DNA of 64,000 nt from Aradus depressus (Eukaryota > Arthropoda > Insecta > Hemiptera > Aradidae), in NCBI GenBank assembly GCA_963662175.1, contig OY759221.1, forward strand, positions 27,949,027 through 28,013,026. Direction: 5' to 3'. Below are positions 19,904 through 29,992 of this stretch, one piece after another. Position 1 is the stretch's first letter, and the number at the start of each line of letters is the position of its first letter. A program made the translations under genes and the position numbers. Below the pieces are notes generated by a model. That model was not told the origin of the DNA and made no database searches. It worked only from the letters and a program-made list of their open reading frames with translations.

Positions 19904-20264
19904 ATTAATAAATCAGTTTCGTCCTAAAACTGTGGAAATTGCGGAGCGTTTCAGACTGCATCAGTGTAAGCAAGATGTAGGTGAGTCCGTTAATACCTTT
20001 TATTACAGACTCAAAAGTAAAGCACGTTACTGCAACTATGGGGACTATTTGGAAGTGACACTGAGGGACCTTCTGGTAATAGGGTTAAATTCGGTGCACA
20101 TTCAGTCCAGGCTGTTGACCGAACCCGATTTAACCTTGCAGAAAGCTCTGGACATAGCCACGTCCTTAGAGTCCGCCCTGGAGGAAGCTTCGGTGTTGAA
20201 AAACAATGAGGTGAGTGGACTACATGCATTACGCAAAGGTACTCTAGATAAGAAAGGGAGGTAG
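19904..20264 (+). pseudogene. gag 3' part of the LTR retrotransposon
   Basis: Continues the frame from 14115 across the LINE: RFRPKTVEIAERFRLHQCKQ, then YYRLKSKARYCNYGDYLEVT and RDLLVIGLNSVHIQSRLLTE, a standard Ty3/gypsy Gag capsid pattern. It ends at TAG after LRKGTLDKKGR with no nucleocapsid, protease or pol. The sequence to 20555 resembles only a pol 3' end, so the middle of the element was deleted before or during its spread. Confidence 0.8.
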
Positions 20265-20555
20265 ATGGTGCCATTTGGAAGAGGCACACTGACCAGCTCC
20301 AGTGGGATCGAGGCAGGGCTGACTCTCTGAGCAGACCTCCTGAGGTGTTGATGGAGTCGAGCACTTCAGTGACTGGATCTCTGGGCCAGCCAACAGCTCG
20401 AAGACGTGGCTTCTGCAACCTGCAGAGAGGAGCGGGCTGAGGTGCCGCAAGCTACCAGGTGCAGCACCAGAGTCCGGCATCCGCCTAGCAGACTGACATA
20501 CGTCAGGCCTGGGGTACAAATAGGCCGGCTGTCATCAGCGCTGCCGGGGAAGAGT
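20265..20555 (+). pseudogene. 3' internal remnant of the LTR element (pol tail, polypurine tract)
   Basis: GC-rich, with an open stretch containing STRVRHPPSRL, like the Arg/Pro-rich C-terminus of gypsy integrases. It ends in a purine run (GGGGAAGAG, 20547 on) directly before the right LTR, as expected for a polypurine tract. Confidence 0.55.
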
Positions 20556-20702
20556 TGTTAGGACATTGATGTTTATTAAAACATCTGTTATTATTATGTT
20601 GGACTTGTATATTGTACATGTGTTATAAAATCAGTCTCAGTATAGAAATGTAAAATAAAGTGAAAATATGTTGTGCAATTTTGTCGTACTAATTTCTTAA
20701 CA
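20556..20702 (+). mobile_element. Right LTR (147 bp)
   Basis: TGTTAGGACA...TTCTTAACA, paired with 13659-13805, followed by the target duplication CTATC (20703-20707). Contains AATAAAG near 20655, a possible poly(A) signal. Confidence 0.9.
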
Positions 20703-20707
20703 CTATC

Positions 20708-20789
20708 CTTCTGTGAGGACAACTCCCGATAGATTGAATGTATAAAGACGAAATTTTATATGTGTATGCAAAATCCTCTAAGGACAACT
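20708..20789 (+). repeat. Modular repeat M, right flank of the LTR element
   Basis: Continues M (AACTCCCGATAGATTGAATG) to CTCTAAGGACAAC. The same about 60 bp also appears at 13811-13867. Confidence 0.7.
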
Positions 20790-21034
20790 TTTTTTTTTTT
20801 TTCCGCAGGGCGATGGGAATACTTACAACGAAGGGATGCACGTGCATCCCAACAGTGTGGTGCCTCGTCGTGGGTTTCCACTAAAACCACCCCCCTGAGC
20901 TCCTGGGTGCTTTCGTCCCTGGTGTGGGACCATAACACCCTCTTCGTCCTCCCGGTGAGGAACCATAGTTGTAGTTTCTGGAGTGCGCTGAAACTCGGAA
21001 AGTTCATGCCGGGTTAGGAGCGCCAGGTGTTATC
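20790..21034 (-). mobile_element. 5'-truncated retroposon with poly(A)
   Basis: Begins with T15 on the + strand (a minus-strand poly(A)), followed by a GC-rich body. It splits an M unit and is flanked by CTCTAAGGAC / ATCTAAGGAC, a likely target duplication of about 9 bp. No coding domain recognised; probably a LINE 3' end. Confidence 0.6.
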
Positions 21035-21147
21035 TAAGGACGACACCTATCGTTTTTCAACCTAATCGTCCAAAGGGAACTGGGGTTTAGGGGATGAGCT
21101 CAAATCAAAAAACCCTGATAACGAACTAATCAACACAAAATGTAATA
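21035..21147 (+). repeat. Modular repeat M
   Basis: GACGACACCTATCGTTTTTCA and the following unit, up to the SINE. Confidence 0.6.
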
Positions 21148-21480
21148 GGGCCCCGGTATGCGTGCTTGTCTTCTGAGCTCAAGGTCGTGGGTTCGAAACC
21201 CGACCGAGGCCCTTAGTTTACTTTATTTGGAGATAAAATAAAGTTAAGCACGCCGTCCTTCGGATGGGACGTTAAGCGATGGTTCCGAGCCTATACGATG
21301 TCAGGTATTCGTTAAAGACCCCTGCCCATGGTGAATAAAAATTTAGAGTAGGCAACATTTAGGACTTCCATAGTTGAGTCGGGCTCATGTCCACCAGAGT
21401 GACGAAAGAGCGCTCTGGTAGTAGGCGATATGACCTCGTAGTTAAAGCCCGGGCATGAGTCATAAAACCTAACCTAACCT
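21148..21480 (+). repeat. SINE S1, AACCT-type tail
   Basis: The head is shortened (GGGCCCCGGTATGCGTGC, A box lost). The B box GGGTTCGAAACCCG is intact and the tail is AACCTAACCTAACCT. Confidence 0.88.
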
Positions 21481-21615
21481 ATAATATTAGGATTTAGGAT
21501 CCCTATATAAATCAAATATTAGCGCAAAAGTTTGACAGGTTTTGGAGGAGAGAGTGGAAAATGTAATTGATAAATTCGTTCTGGGGAAGAACATTGATTG
21601 TGATTCACCCACGAC
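21481..21615 (+). repeat. Modular repeat M, end
   Basis: Ends with ATTCGTTCTGGGGAAGAACA...GTGATTCACCC. Confidence 0.6.
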
Positions 21616-22729
21616 CTTTTCTTCATGTACCTTTGTACAGGTACAATTGCCCAGTGCTATAAAGAGGTTATTGCAGTACCAATTATCCCCAACTTATTGG
21701 TTACCGAACATGACGTCGGCTTTGCAAATAAACCTTCACTCAGTTGTCTGTTCTCAGTCTATGGAGTTGGGGCGTCTCCACTATAGTTCTTACTTTTATT
21801 CATAAATTCACTAGTATTAATCATGTTTTATTGTTTGAACTTATTTATTTTATTGTTGTTATTATTTTTATAATTATTAGACAGTAAATAATCTAAAGTG
21901 TTTTCATCAAATGGGGAAAATTTCTTCCAAATCAGTTTCTGATCGTCCTATCTTCAGCTGTAAGGCAAGTTAACTCGTTTTAATAATTCAAACAAAGAAA
22001 TTTATTTTCAAAATTTTATTTACTTTATGTATTTGTTACTCGCAGAGGATTGTTCATATTTTTTTAAACACAAAAAAAAAAAAAAAAATGGTCTCAATAC
22101 TTATTGATAACAATAACATTATTGTTATCTAGGCATGTTTCTTCAGAAGACTGACGCCTAGTGAACCGACATGGAGCCACAACCATGATGGTTTTGGCCC
22201 AGCGCCACCCTAACTCCTACCAATCTCTTCAAATATATAATTTTAGACTATCTCTGCTCTCTTCTGTTTTTTTTTTTTTTAAATCTTGAAATCAAACATT
22301 CGTTTCTCTTTTTATAACAATGTTATTTATCTAAAAAATATATATATGTTACTTATATTCTAAAGTTATTAAACTTAAATAGCTAAGCGCCAAAAACTAA
22401 TAAATAAAAAGTATAACAATATTAAACCGCGAAAATATAATACATAAGCTTAAGATATTATTTCATTTGATTGAACACAAAGAATAAGGAGAGTAGGTAA
22501 TAAAAATGTATTATAAAATAAAACGCTCTTGTGGAAATAATAAATAAACAGACATAATCGATATTAAGTTTCATTACTAATTGTAAGATATGTTTATATT
22601 AATATACAAGAAAATATTCGCACAATACAAAGAGTAAATAAATAAATAAGATAAATAAATAAACAAAAAACTTGTTCAACATATAAAAGTTAACTCCACA
22701 AATATATGTATGTACATAATATGTACAGG
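21616..22729. other. AT-rich non-coding, nothing recognised
   Basis: Contains A/T homopolymers (22072-22088) and no convincing ORF. A sentence-like GC patch at 22140-22210 is too short to call. Confidence 0.3.
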
Positions 22730-23014
22730 TTAGGTTTTATGACTCATGCCCGGGCTTTAACTACGAGGTCATATCGACTACTACCAGAGCGCTCTTTCGT
22801 CACTCTGGTGGACAAGAGCCCGACTCTACCGTGGGAGTCCTAAATTTTGCCTACCCTAAATTTTTATTCACTTAGGGCAGGGGTCTTTAACGAGTAGCTG
22901 ACATCGTACATACCTCACAGATAAAATAAAATAAGGGCGGCCTCGGTCGGGTTTCGAACCCACGTTCTTGAGCTCAGAAGACAAGCACGCATACCACTGA
23001 GCTACCGGCGCCCT
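22730..23014 (-). repeat. SINE S1, AACCT-type tail
   Basis: Tail GGTTAGGTTTTATGACTC on the left, head CTACCGGCGCCCTC on the right. A deletion removes the block between CATCGTACA and CCTCACAG. Confidence 0.88.
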
Positions 23015-23165
23015 CACTCTCTCTAATGTATATTTTAATGTTTAATGGTTTATACCGATTGTAAATATTCAAAATAAAGAATTTAATTAAAAAAAAAAAA
23101 AAAAGTAGGATAGATAACATAATTACAAATTATTTTCATATCCTTAGGTTGAATTATATTTTCAT

Positions 23166-23690
23166 TTTACTTCCCAAGCTACACGATACATAGGGGAAGT
23201 TATGTAATCAGTTAAAAAATTGACGTTGAGTTTTCACAGAAATGTTTTCCGACCCCCTGATTTCAAAAATGAAAATAAAATTTCTGTCTCTGTGCCTGTG
23301 AACACGATAACCCCGATAGAATTAATATATCGATATGCACTTTTATATATGCATCCAGAACCCCATGAAGGCGACACCTATTGATTTTCAGTCAATTTGG
23401 TTAGAGGAAAGAGTGGGATTAAGTGGGGGGGGGGGGGGGGGGGGGGGGGGGAGTTTAAACCAAAATCATCATAAAAATCCCAATAACTGCCGAAGTAATG
23501 ATCGTATCACGAAATTTCATATATAACCCCAAAACCCCATTAGGACGATAACCATTTACAGCCAAATCGGTCGTAAAGAATTGGGGAACTAGGTGAGTGC
23601 GATTGTACACAAAAACCTTAATAAATACCAATATATCAACACGAAACTTAAATAAGACTGCTACTAATTTACAATGTTCGAGTACATGTC
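23166..23690 (+). repeat. Modular repeat M with a G27 tract
   Basis: Starts ACTTCCCAAGCTACACGATACATAG. It carries two or three units and an uninterrupted G run at 23425-23451, where other copies have a short G-rich GGGGGGCTC. Confidence 0.7.
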
Positions 23691-23724
23691 TACGATCTGT
23701 ATCAATGTAGTAGAAAATAAATAA

Positions 23725-23895
23725 AAACACAGAACTTGTTTAACTATTATTTTGTCTAATTCCTCAAACATATGTACATAAAGGGTACCGGTTTCGGCTT
23801 ACAACGTTGTCACCTTTGAAATTTGTGCTGACCATGGCCTAAGCCGAAACCGGGACGCTATTTATATATTTTTGTTAAAAGTTAAACAAGTTCTT
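23725..23895. mobile_element. Degenerate inverted-repeat element, family v
   Basis: Outer arms AACTTGTTTAACT / AGTTAAACAAGTT. Inner GGTTTCGGCTT on the left and AAGCCGAAACC on the right. The right side reads CTGACCA, T, GGC/GCC stem, GAAAC, resembling the core of the 61926 element with two core changes. Probably an old copy. Confidence 0.45.
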
Positions 23896-23984
23896 TGTTT
23901 TTATGTATTTTATTGATTTTTCAATTTCAAAGAGATCGAAAACGTAGTTGATTAATTAACTCACCGAATACTTTTTCTTTATCA

Positions 23985-24337
23985 GAGGGCGCCGGTAGCT
24001 CAGTGGTATGCGTGCTTGACTTCTGAGCTCAAGGTCGTGGGTTCGTAGCCCGACCGAGGCCCTTAGTTTATTTTATCTGGGAGGTAAAATAAACTTAAGC
24101 ACGCCGTCCTTCGGATGGGACGTTAAGCGATGGTCCCGAGCCTGTACAATGTCAGGTACTCGTTAAAGACCCCTACCCTAGATGAATAAAAATTTAGGGT
24201 AGGCAAAATTTAGGACTCCCACAGTAGAGTCGGGCTCATGTCCACCAGAGTGACGAAAGAGCGCTCTGGTTGTAGGCGATATGACCTCGTAGTTAAAGCC
24301 CGGGCATGAGTCATAAAAACCTAACCTAACCTAACCT
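23985..24337 (+). repeat. SINE S1, full length, AACCT tail
   Basis: Complete from GAGGGCGCCGGTAGCTCAG to four AACCT units. Flanks share TTTTCTTTATC on both sides (target duplication of about 11 bp). Confidence 0.92.
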
Positions 24338-24612
24338 TTTTCTTTATCGATAATTGTTCAAGAGAACTTTCGTTGCAACTTGAGCATTCGGTGCAATGGT
24401 CAAACAGTACCAATATTACTCACATCAACAACGATTGCATCCTAACAGAACCGAATGACGTAAAGTGGATCCTCATTTCAAATTAGCATTGGTACATAGT
24501 TTGTATGAATCACCAATCACCGTCGATTGTGATGAGATAATAGTATGAAGCTGGAGTTGAATGATTCATTCATTGGATTGGTGGGTTCATTCATGATTTG
24601 AACGCTCATGGT

Positions 24613-24648
24613 TATAAAACCGTGCTTTGGTTCAGTGTCATGGTCAGT
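24613..24648 (+). promoter_or_regulatory. Candidate core promoter: TATA box plus initiator
   Basis: TATAAAA at 24613-24619 with the arthropod initiator TCAGT at 24644-24648, its A about 33 bp downstream of the first T. A second TCAGT (24632) is too close. The spacing fits known insect core promoters. It leads straight into the candidate first exon. Function is inferred. Confidence 0.45.
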
Positions 24649-24755
24649 CTCTTGTTGTAGTTTGGGTCGTTCGGATAATCTCAATCCATCGGTTTCATTC
24701 AAGTCCTCTTGTCACATCTTTAATCCTGGGTCGCCTTAGCGTCTTCATGGAGTCT
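24646..24755 (+). CDS. Candidate first exon (ATG GAG TCT, then GTAAGT)
   Basis: About 100 nt of non-repetitive leader, then ATG at 24747, three codons, and a strong donor GTAAGT at 24756. It ends in phase 0, so it could join the phase-0 acceptor at 38881. There are no other clear exons between. The evidence is the promoter spacing, the donor and the lack of repeats. There is no conservation test here, and a chance ATG-GT cannot be excluded. Confidence 0.35.
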
Positions 24756-25003
24756 GTAAGTTTATCATTGTTTTTGTTTTCTTTTTTCTGGTACATTATT
24801 TTGTACATCAAAATAGCTTTTAAATTATATACCGTAACTTGGGGTTACTTGCACCCAAAACAAAAAAATGTTTTAAAATCACTCCTTGGTCTGCTGTTAT
24901 GAAAATATAGACGTGATTCACCATTTCTCTAATAGGTAGCAGCATTAGCTAGTGCCTGAGGCGCCAAACTATGTTCCCGCTTTCTATTAGTAGTTACTAC
25001 TTC
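24756..25003. other. No feature recognised
   Basis: AT-rich. If 24646-24755 is an exon, this is the start of its intron. Confidence 0.3.
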
Positions 25004-25222
25004 TCAAGCCCGAGTTTTAACTACAAGGTCATATCGCCTACTACCAGAAGGTTTCGTCGCTCCAGTGGCCATAAGTCCGACTCTACTACGGTAGTTCTAA
25101 ATTTTGTTTACCCTAAATTTTTATTCACCTAAGGTAGGAGGGTCTTTAACGAATACCTGACATCGTACAGACTGGGAACCATCGATTAACGTGACCTCCA
25201 AAGGACGGCATGCTCAAGGTTA
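25004..25222 (-). repeat. SINE S1, old fragment
   Basis: Recognisable core (AACTACAAGGTCATATCGCC, CCTAAATTTTTATTCACC, GACATCGTACAG) but many substitutions and no tRNA head. Confidence 0.75.
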
Positions 25223-25440
25223 TTAGTAATATTATTATTTTTGTACTCATATATACTTATTCTTTATTTTATTTTTTAGTAGTATTGTTAATTCTAATCC
25301 ATGTGTGTCAGACTTTAAAAGTTAAAATCTGTTTAAGTATCTAAATTATAAGCTATCTTAATGTAAACATTCTTATGACGTATCCTATTACCATATTATG
25401 GTTTAACGGAAATAACATTATTATTATTATTATTTGAGGT
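25223..25440 (+). repeat. LINE 3' end-like repeat, copy 1
   Basis: Shares an extended match, in inverse orientation, with 60350-60600 (CTATCTTAATGTAAACATTC, GACGTATCCTATTACCAT, GGTTTAACGGAAATAA). It ends in an (ATT)n run. The length and A/T tail suggest a retroposed 3' UTR. Confidence 0.55.
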
Positions 25441-25804
25441 GCTAAGTTCACAGCGAAGTGTGTATTTGAGGACCTTTAACCCTTTGTACCGCGGAGCTTC
25501 AGTTCAAAAGTCAAGATGGAGTCTTCGTGACCTGCATCTAAATGTCCTTACCTTTCCTCAGTAAATAAGTAAATATTCAGGACCATATCTTTGATTATGC
25601 TTGCTTAAAGAATAAAAAGTCGGTCAAGAAGTTCGGAAGGATGCATACTTTTTTTTTGCCAACTGGAATGATGAAATTGACAAATAGCCCCAAGTGTGAC
25701 CATAAAAAAAATACATGTAAATTTCTCTTGTTGCTTGAAGGTAAACAAACAAAGCTGATGAGTAGCGTGGGCAGAATCATCATAAATGATTGATCCTTTT
25801 TTTT
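25441..25804. other. No gene recognised
   Basis: Unique-looking sequence. Two short minus ORFs (62 and 80 codons) overlap, and neither has a domain. Confidence 0.3.
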
Positions 25805-26275
25805 TTATACTTCCCCATGAAGTATACGGGAAGTTATGTAATGACATATATTTGAACTGAAGTTTTCACCGGAATTGCTTATTTTCCAACTTCCTAATTT
25901 AAAAAAACAATAAATATATACTAAATTTTGTGTCAATACATCGGCAGTTATTAGGATATTTGACCCCCCCCCTTCTCTTCGACCGATTTCGCGGCAAATG
26001 ATTAGATGTCATACTTATAGGGCTTCGAATTTACGTATGAAATTTCTTGTCAATACATTCATTACAACGGCAGTTAATAAAATTTTGTGTTAAGCCTCCA
26101 CTCTAACCCCCTCCCCCATTATCTTCGGCTGATTTAGCTGAAAATCGATAGGTGTCATCGTCAAATGGTTTTCGATACACATATAAAATTTCGTATTGAT
26201 ACATTTATTCTATCGGGAGTTATTGTGTTCACAGACACACTTAGACGTATTTCTTTCATTTTTGGAATCATGAAA
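25805..26275. repeat. Modular repeat M, head-to-body composite
   Basis: A + strand head (ACTTCCCCATGAAGTATACGG to about 25915) is joined to a minus-strand body (GTCAATACATCGGCAGTTAT onward). Its two halves point in opposite directions. Confidence 0.6.
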
Positions 26276-26276
26276 T

Positions 26277-26376
26277 GTAAATGATTGAAAATAAATTTTT
26301 ATTCTGGGACCGAAGTCCCCTAAGAATAATTACAGAGTGAAAGAGAAAGGAACAAAAAAAAAATATCAGTTATAAC
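26277..26376. repeat. Repeat shared with 28470-28540
   Basis: TTTATTCTGGGAC..AGTCCCCTAAGAATAAT occurs here and at about 28470. Possibly a LINE 3' tail. Confidence 0.4.
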
Positions 26377-26401
26377 ATCCTCTGTAAATAAATATACATA
26401 C

Positions 26402-26615
26402 TTTACTTTCCCAGGCGCTACGGTCCTTGTAGAACCGGGGCCTCCGCAACGATCTTCCGCCATTCTCTATCCTCGGCCTCCCGTCTCCATCTTCTCACAC
26501 CCATCTTTCTCAGGTCGTCCTCCACATCCTCCAGCCAACGTAAGCGGGGTCTATCTCTTCTTCTTTGTCCTCCCGGGTGTCCCTTCAGTATCCTCCTCGG
26601 CAATCTGTCTGGCTC
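26402..26615 (-). pseudogene. RTE-type LINE C-terminus, 5' truncated
   Basis: The minus strand encodes GQRRRDRPRLRWLEDVEDDL and RKMGVRRWRREAEDREWRKI, the well-known C-terminal signature of RTE-like reverse transcriptases. Only about the last 65 residues remain. The fragment is flanked by a perfect 25-bp direct repeat (26377-26401 and 26616-26640), a long target duplication consistent with target-primed insertion and 5' truncation. Confidence 0.85.
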
Positions 26616-26640
26616 CATCCTCTGTAAATAAATATACATA

Positions 26641-27000
26641 TAAATTGATAAATACTTTTACTAAATGGAAAATACATAAACGAAAGAGGTATATCAAAAA
26701 TATAGAGAGGGGAGGATGCCTAGACGGATTGAAATAATATTGATTTAAGAGAAACAGATGTAATAATAGGAATAGATGGTAAATGTAGGAAAATACAAAA
26801 GAAGAGGAATGAAAGGCTAATCGGAGGGAGAGGATTGTAAGTAGAAGAGGAATTGGAACAGAGAGGACTAGAACGAAGTCACGGAAGGAGAGTGACGGAG
26901 GTAGAGAGGCAGAGAGTTGTAGAGAGAGGAGGCTTGGAGAAGGAACGAGTTGTGGAAGGCAGAGGAGCGATGGGAGGGGATGAAGAGGTCCTAAGGATGA
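26641..27000 (+). other. Purine-rich stretch, no gene
   Basis: The + strand from about 26690 to 27000 is dominated by A and G (GAGAGAGG, GGAGAGGATTG and similar). No ORF domain recognised. Confidence 0.45.
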
Positions 27001-27058
27001 GATCGGAAAACATGAAATTCCGTTGAAGACTCTGCGAATCGAATTTCTGACTGATTAC

Positions 27059-27913
27059 TAGAGCCCGAATTTCGTGCAGTAAAAAAAAATTAAAAAATGT
27101 ACAGTAAAAAGGCCAAATACATGCAAAAATGTGCAACAAAAAATAACATCCTACCATCAACTGTTTTTCTGCGGAAAAAAAATTGGATGTAATTTGTAAA
27201 TTAAATAACTTTCTTTTCAGCATAAAATTCTGGGCATAGAATCTATAAAATAAAAATCCTGAAGGAATTTATTTATACAATTTATAAAAAATATTTACTG
27301 AAAACACAAGTTTTTTTTTTTACCTCCACGTTTTAATTACAAAAGCATATATGTACACATTTATGATTAAAAAAATACTAAAGAAATGTAAAGTACAAAA
27401 CAGTTCATCACATTACTCGAGGCCGAGCATTTTAGTTCAATTAAATTGATATATATTTTTTAGTTAAGCATTTGATGTGTTAAAATTGAGCACAAAATAC
27501 ATTTCGAAATTCTTGTCTGAAAAACTGTGCCGCCTGTCGCTAAGTACATATTTGTTTTAGCTGGGAAAACGATCTCTCGACGCTAACGCTTGTGATGGGG
27601 CATTTTTTATTGATCCAATCCAATATCTACCCCATTTATGGCCGCGTACTGTTTGAGAAAACTGTATATCCGGGATTTTTTCTCAAAACTATAGTAAATT
27701 TGTCGATTATCAAATGTATACATTTTCAAAATAACTTATAAATAAATTTTCTAATTATGACAAAATATGAAATTTTGTGCAGTAAAAACCTAAAACGTGC
27801 ATTTTCGTGCAAAATAAAATTTATATATATTAATCAGAATCGTATTCGTAAAAATAAATTGTTGTTTAATGATTTCATTTTCAAAATGCAATTGCACAGG
27901 AATCTGGGCTCTA
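27059..27913 (-). mobile_element. hAT transposon remnant with exact 8-bp TSD
   Basis: Inserted in a minus-strand M head. The target duplication CTGATTAC is exact (27051-27058 and 27914-27921). Ends TAGAGCCC...GGGCTCTA are inverted, with weaker similarity further in. It contains a recognisable scrap of hAT transposase C-terminus on the minus strand. 855 bp, so mostly deleted. Confidence 0.85.
27492..27611 (-). pseudogene. hAT transposase C-terminal dimerisation remnant
   Basis: The minus frame reads KKCPITSVSVERSFSQLKQI, then a stop and RQAAQFFRQEF. The S-V-E-R-S-F-S motif is diagnostic of the hAT C-terminal dimerisation domain. The in-frame TAG and short length show that it is dead. It lies inside a TIR/TSD-bounded hAT element, which supports the call. 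Confidence 0.75.
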
Positions 27914-28274
27914 CTGATTACATAACTTCCCCTATACGCATTGGGGGAAGTAAAATTTCTGTCTCTGTGTGTGTGTGTAATACTTTTTGAGGAATTGGTG
28001 TAGCCTTATGGTATATTTTGAAAATATAATTTGCATGTTATTTACATTAATTGCTAATTGAAGAAGGCAGTATCCGGAAATACATTGTTAGCTGCATATC
28101 CGCGAATTATGTCAATAACGTCATGTAATAGTTTAGATAACTATTACTAACTCAGTTTGGTCTTTACTCTCCGTCGCAAATATACCTGCCCTCCGATCTT
28201 CCCATCCCTTCAAAAAATGATATCCGCTAACTAGGCCTCCTCCCCGTGCCCTCAATTCTGCCAAACTTCCCCAA
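27914..28274. other. M remnant, then unclassified sequence
   Basis: 27914-27960 completes the M head (CATAACTTCCCC...GGGGGAAGT). The rest holds a pyrimidine-rich patch (28160-28260) and no gene. Confidence 0.4.
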
Positions 28275-28303
28275 CGACGCCTAAAGCGCCAATGGCCTAG
28301 AGA

Positions 28304-29125
28304 CAGTGCCGCGTTTAAACCCTGTGGAGGCCCCCAGGCAATCGAAATCTCGGGGCCCCTTCCCAGATTATTCCCTAATACGTTTTAATTTTTTTAACGG
28401 TCATTGAATCAGATCATCATAAATGTCATTACTCAAAAACCATTTATTTATTTAAATTAAATGCAAAATATTCTTTATTCTGGGACATACGTCCCCTAAG
28501 AATAATAACATAAAGAATAAACAAGAGTAAACAAATATCAACCAGTTGAGAAGAATAAAAATAAAATAAAAGAGGTCTCTAGGAATAAATATTAAATGTT
28601 AAAGAGAGGCAATGATTAAAACAATAGAATAAACTAGAAAATAATGAATAAAAACTAATAAAAAAAATAAAAAAACAAATATGAATTATAATGTGAAACA
28701 TGATAACAATAATGACTTATATATGAATTGTAAAAAACTGGATTGATAAAACAGAAGAGTAACAATCTGTCCGGTGGAGTGAGAGACTTATAGGAAGACG
28801 AGAACTATCTCATAGGAGCCAGCCTTAGGAATCAGAGGTTGTCTGAGTTAGGAGAGATATTTACTGAAAAAAATAGTCTTAAGTCCGTTCAAAAATATTT
28901 GTCTCTTCATTTTATAAACAGAATATTTTTAAGTAAATTATTTATGTTGAAAATTTTCAACATTTGGCAAAAGTGATAACCAGAAATATTCATATTATAT
29001 TTTGTATTACTGAGAAACCTTAAGATAAAGGATAATATAGAAAACAAAATAGTTGTTTATAGATTAACATTTCACAATTATTATGGGGGCCCCCCCAACA
29101 TTGCCTATTTATTAATCCGACACTT
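28304..29125. mobile_element. hAT-like element with GGGGCCC ends
   Basis: Starts CAGTGCCG and ends near CGACACT, with GGCCCCC / GGGGGCCC motifs inside both ends. Flanks CCTAGAGA and CCTAGACC share 6 of 8 bases. A related repeat at 52692 carries the site uninterrupted (AATGGCCTAGAGGCC), acting as an empty site. The interior is purine-rich and non-coding. Confidence 0.55.
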
Positions 29126-29265
29126 CCTAGACCTCAGTAGCATCAGTGACAGTGAGATATAAATCAATGCAACTCAGTGCCTAGGGAGTGTTACCACTGG
29201 GTGATTTCTCCCCTCTTAAAATGTTGACAATGCCATATTTATCCCGTTTAGAAAATTTCCTAATA
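29126..29265. repeat. Repeat shared with 52692-52812
   Basis: Together with 28275-28303 it matches 52692-52812 (AATGGCCTAGAG; GTGACAG; GGGAGTGTYACCACTGGG). Function unknown. Confidence 0.5.
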
Positions 29266-29390
29266 CTCGGGACCATTGCTTAACGTACCATCCGCGTACT
29301 CAAGGTTTTTTTCGCCTCTCAAATAAAAATCGCATGGCCTCGGCCGGGTTTCGAACCCGCAATCTTGTAGTAGGCTAGCACACTACCTCT
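29266..29390 (-). repeat. SINE S1-related fragment
   Basis: GGGACCATTGCTTAACGT, CCTCTCAAATAAA and GGGTTTCGAACCCGCAATC with a different head (AGTAGGCTAGCACACTACC). A diverged subfamily, or an S1 with an altered tRNA end. Confidence 0.65.
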
Positions 29391-29394
29391 GAGT

Positions 29395-29992
29395 AGTAGT
29401 AGTCGGACAAACCGATAGTATTGATTGTTCTTACCAAAACTATCGATTAATCGTTTGTCGGGGAAAGAATTCGATTTCCGTACGATTGGCTATTCTGTCA
29501 GTAACCAAGAAAAGAGGTTTCGTCCTAATCAGTATTATCAGTTCCTTTAACCTAGTTTGTTTACTAACTGGATTTTATGTTGTATTATTCTTAGTTCGAT
29601 TTTCCTTCGTTTTCTTTTTAATTTTATTACTAGTGTGAAGCAAGAGCGGTGTGAAACGGAAAAATCATTCGGATGTGTGGGAGCATTTCAATAGAGATGT
29701 TGGTCCTAAGAAGTTGGCGCGATGTAAATGATGCATACTACTCAAGACGACGGATATGATCCACTCAAACATTTACATTAGTCACGACAATGCCAACGTT
29801 CTAATAATATTAAACTTTACTTGAGTTCTATCAACGTTTACGAAAATTTAGTAAACTTATCATAAAATATACTGAATATGGGTGAGAAATTGGAAAATGC
29901 AAGATCGCTAATTTTAAATAATTTCAATATAACTATCGATAATATTTGATATAAATACTATCGAATAATCGATAGTTCTGTACCACTAAGTT
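29395..29992 (+). mobile_element. Old hAT element carrying a BED-finger remnant
   Basis: Loosely inverted ends (TAGTAGTAGTCGGACAAACC and, reverse complemented, TAGTGGTACAGAACTATCGA) with CGATAGT motifs inside. A target duplication is not clear. The BED remnant within supports a hAT origin. Confidence 0.5.
29651..29799 (+). pseudogene. BED-type zinc finger remnant (hAT N-terminus)
   Basis: The + frame reads KRKNHSDVWEHFNRDVGPKK then LARCK, a stop, and CILLKTTD. The W-E-H-F and C-x2-C pattern is that of BED fingers at the N-terminus of hAT transposases. The stop codon sits between the two Cys, and the distal His pair is degraded. Dead. Confidence 0.7.
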
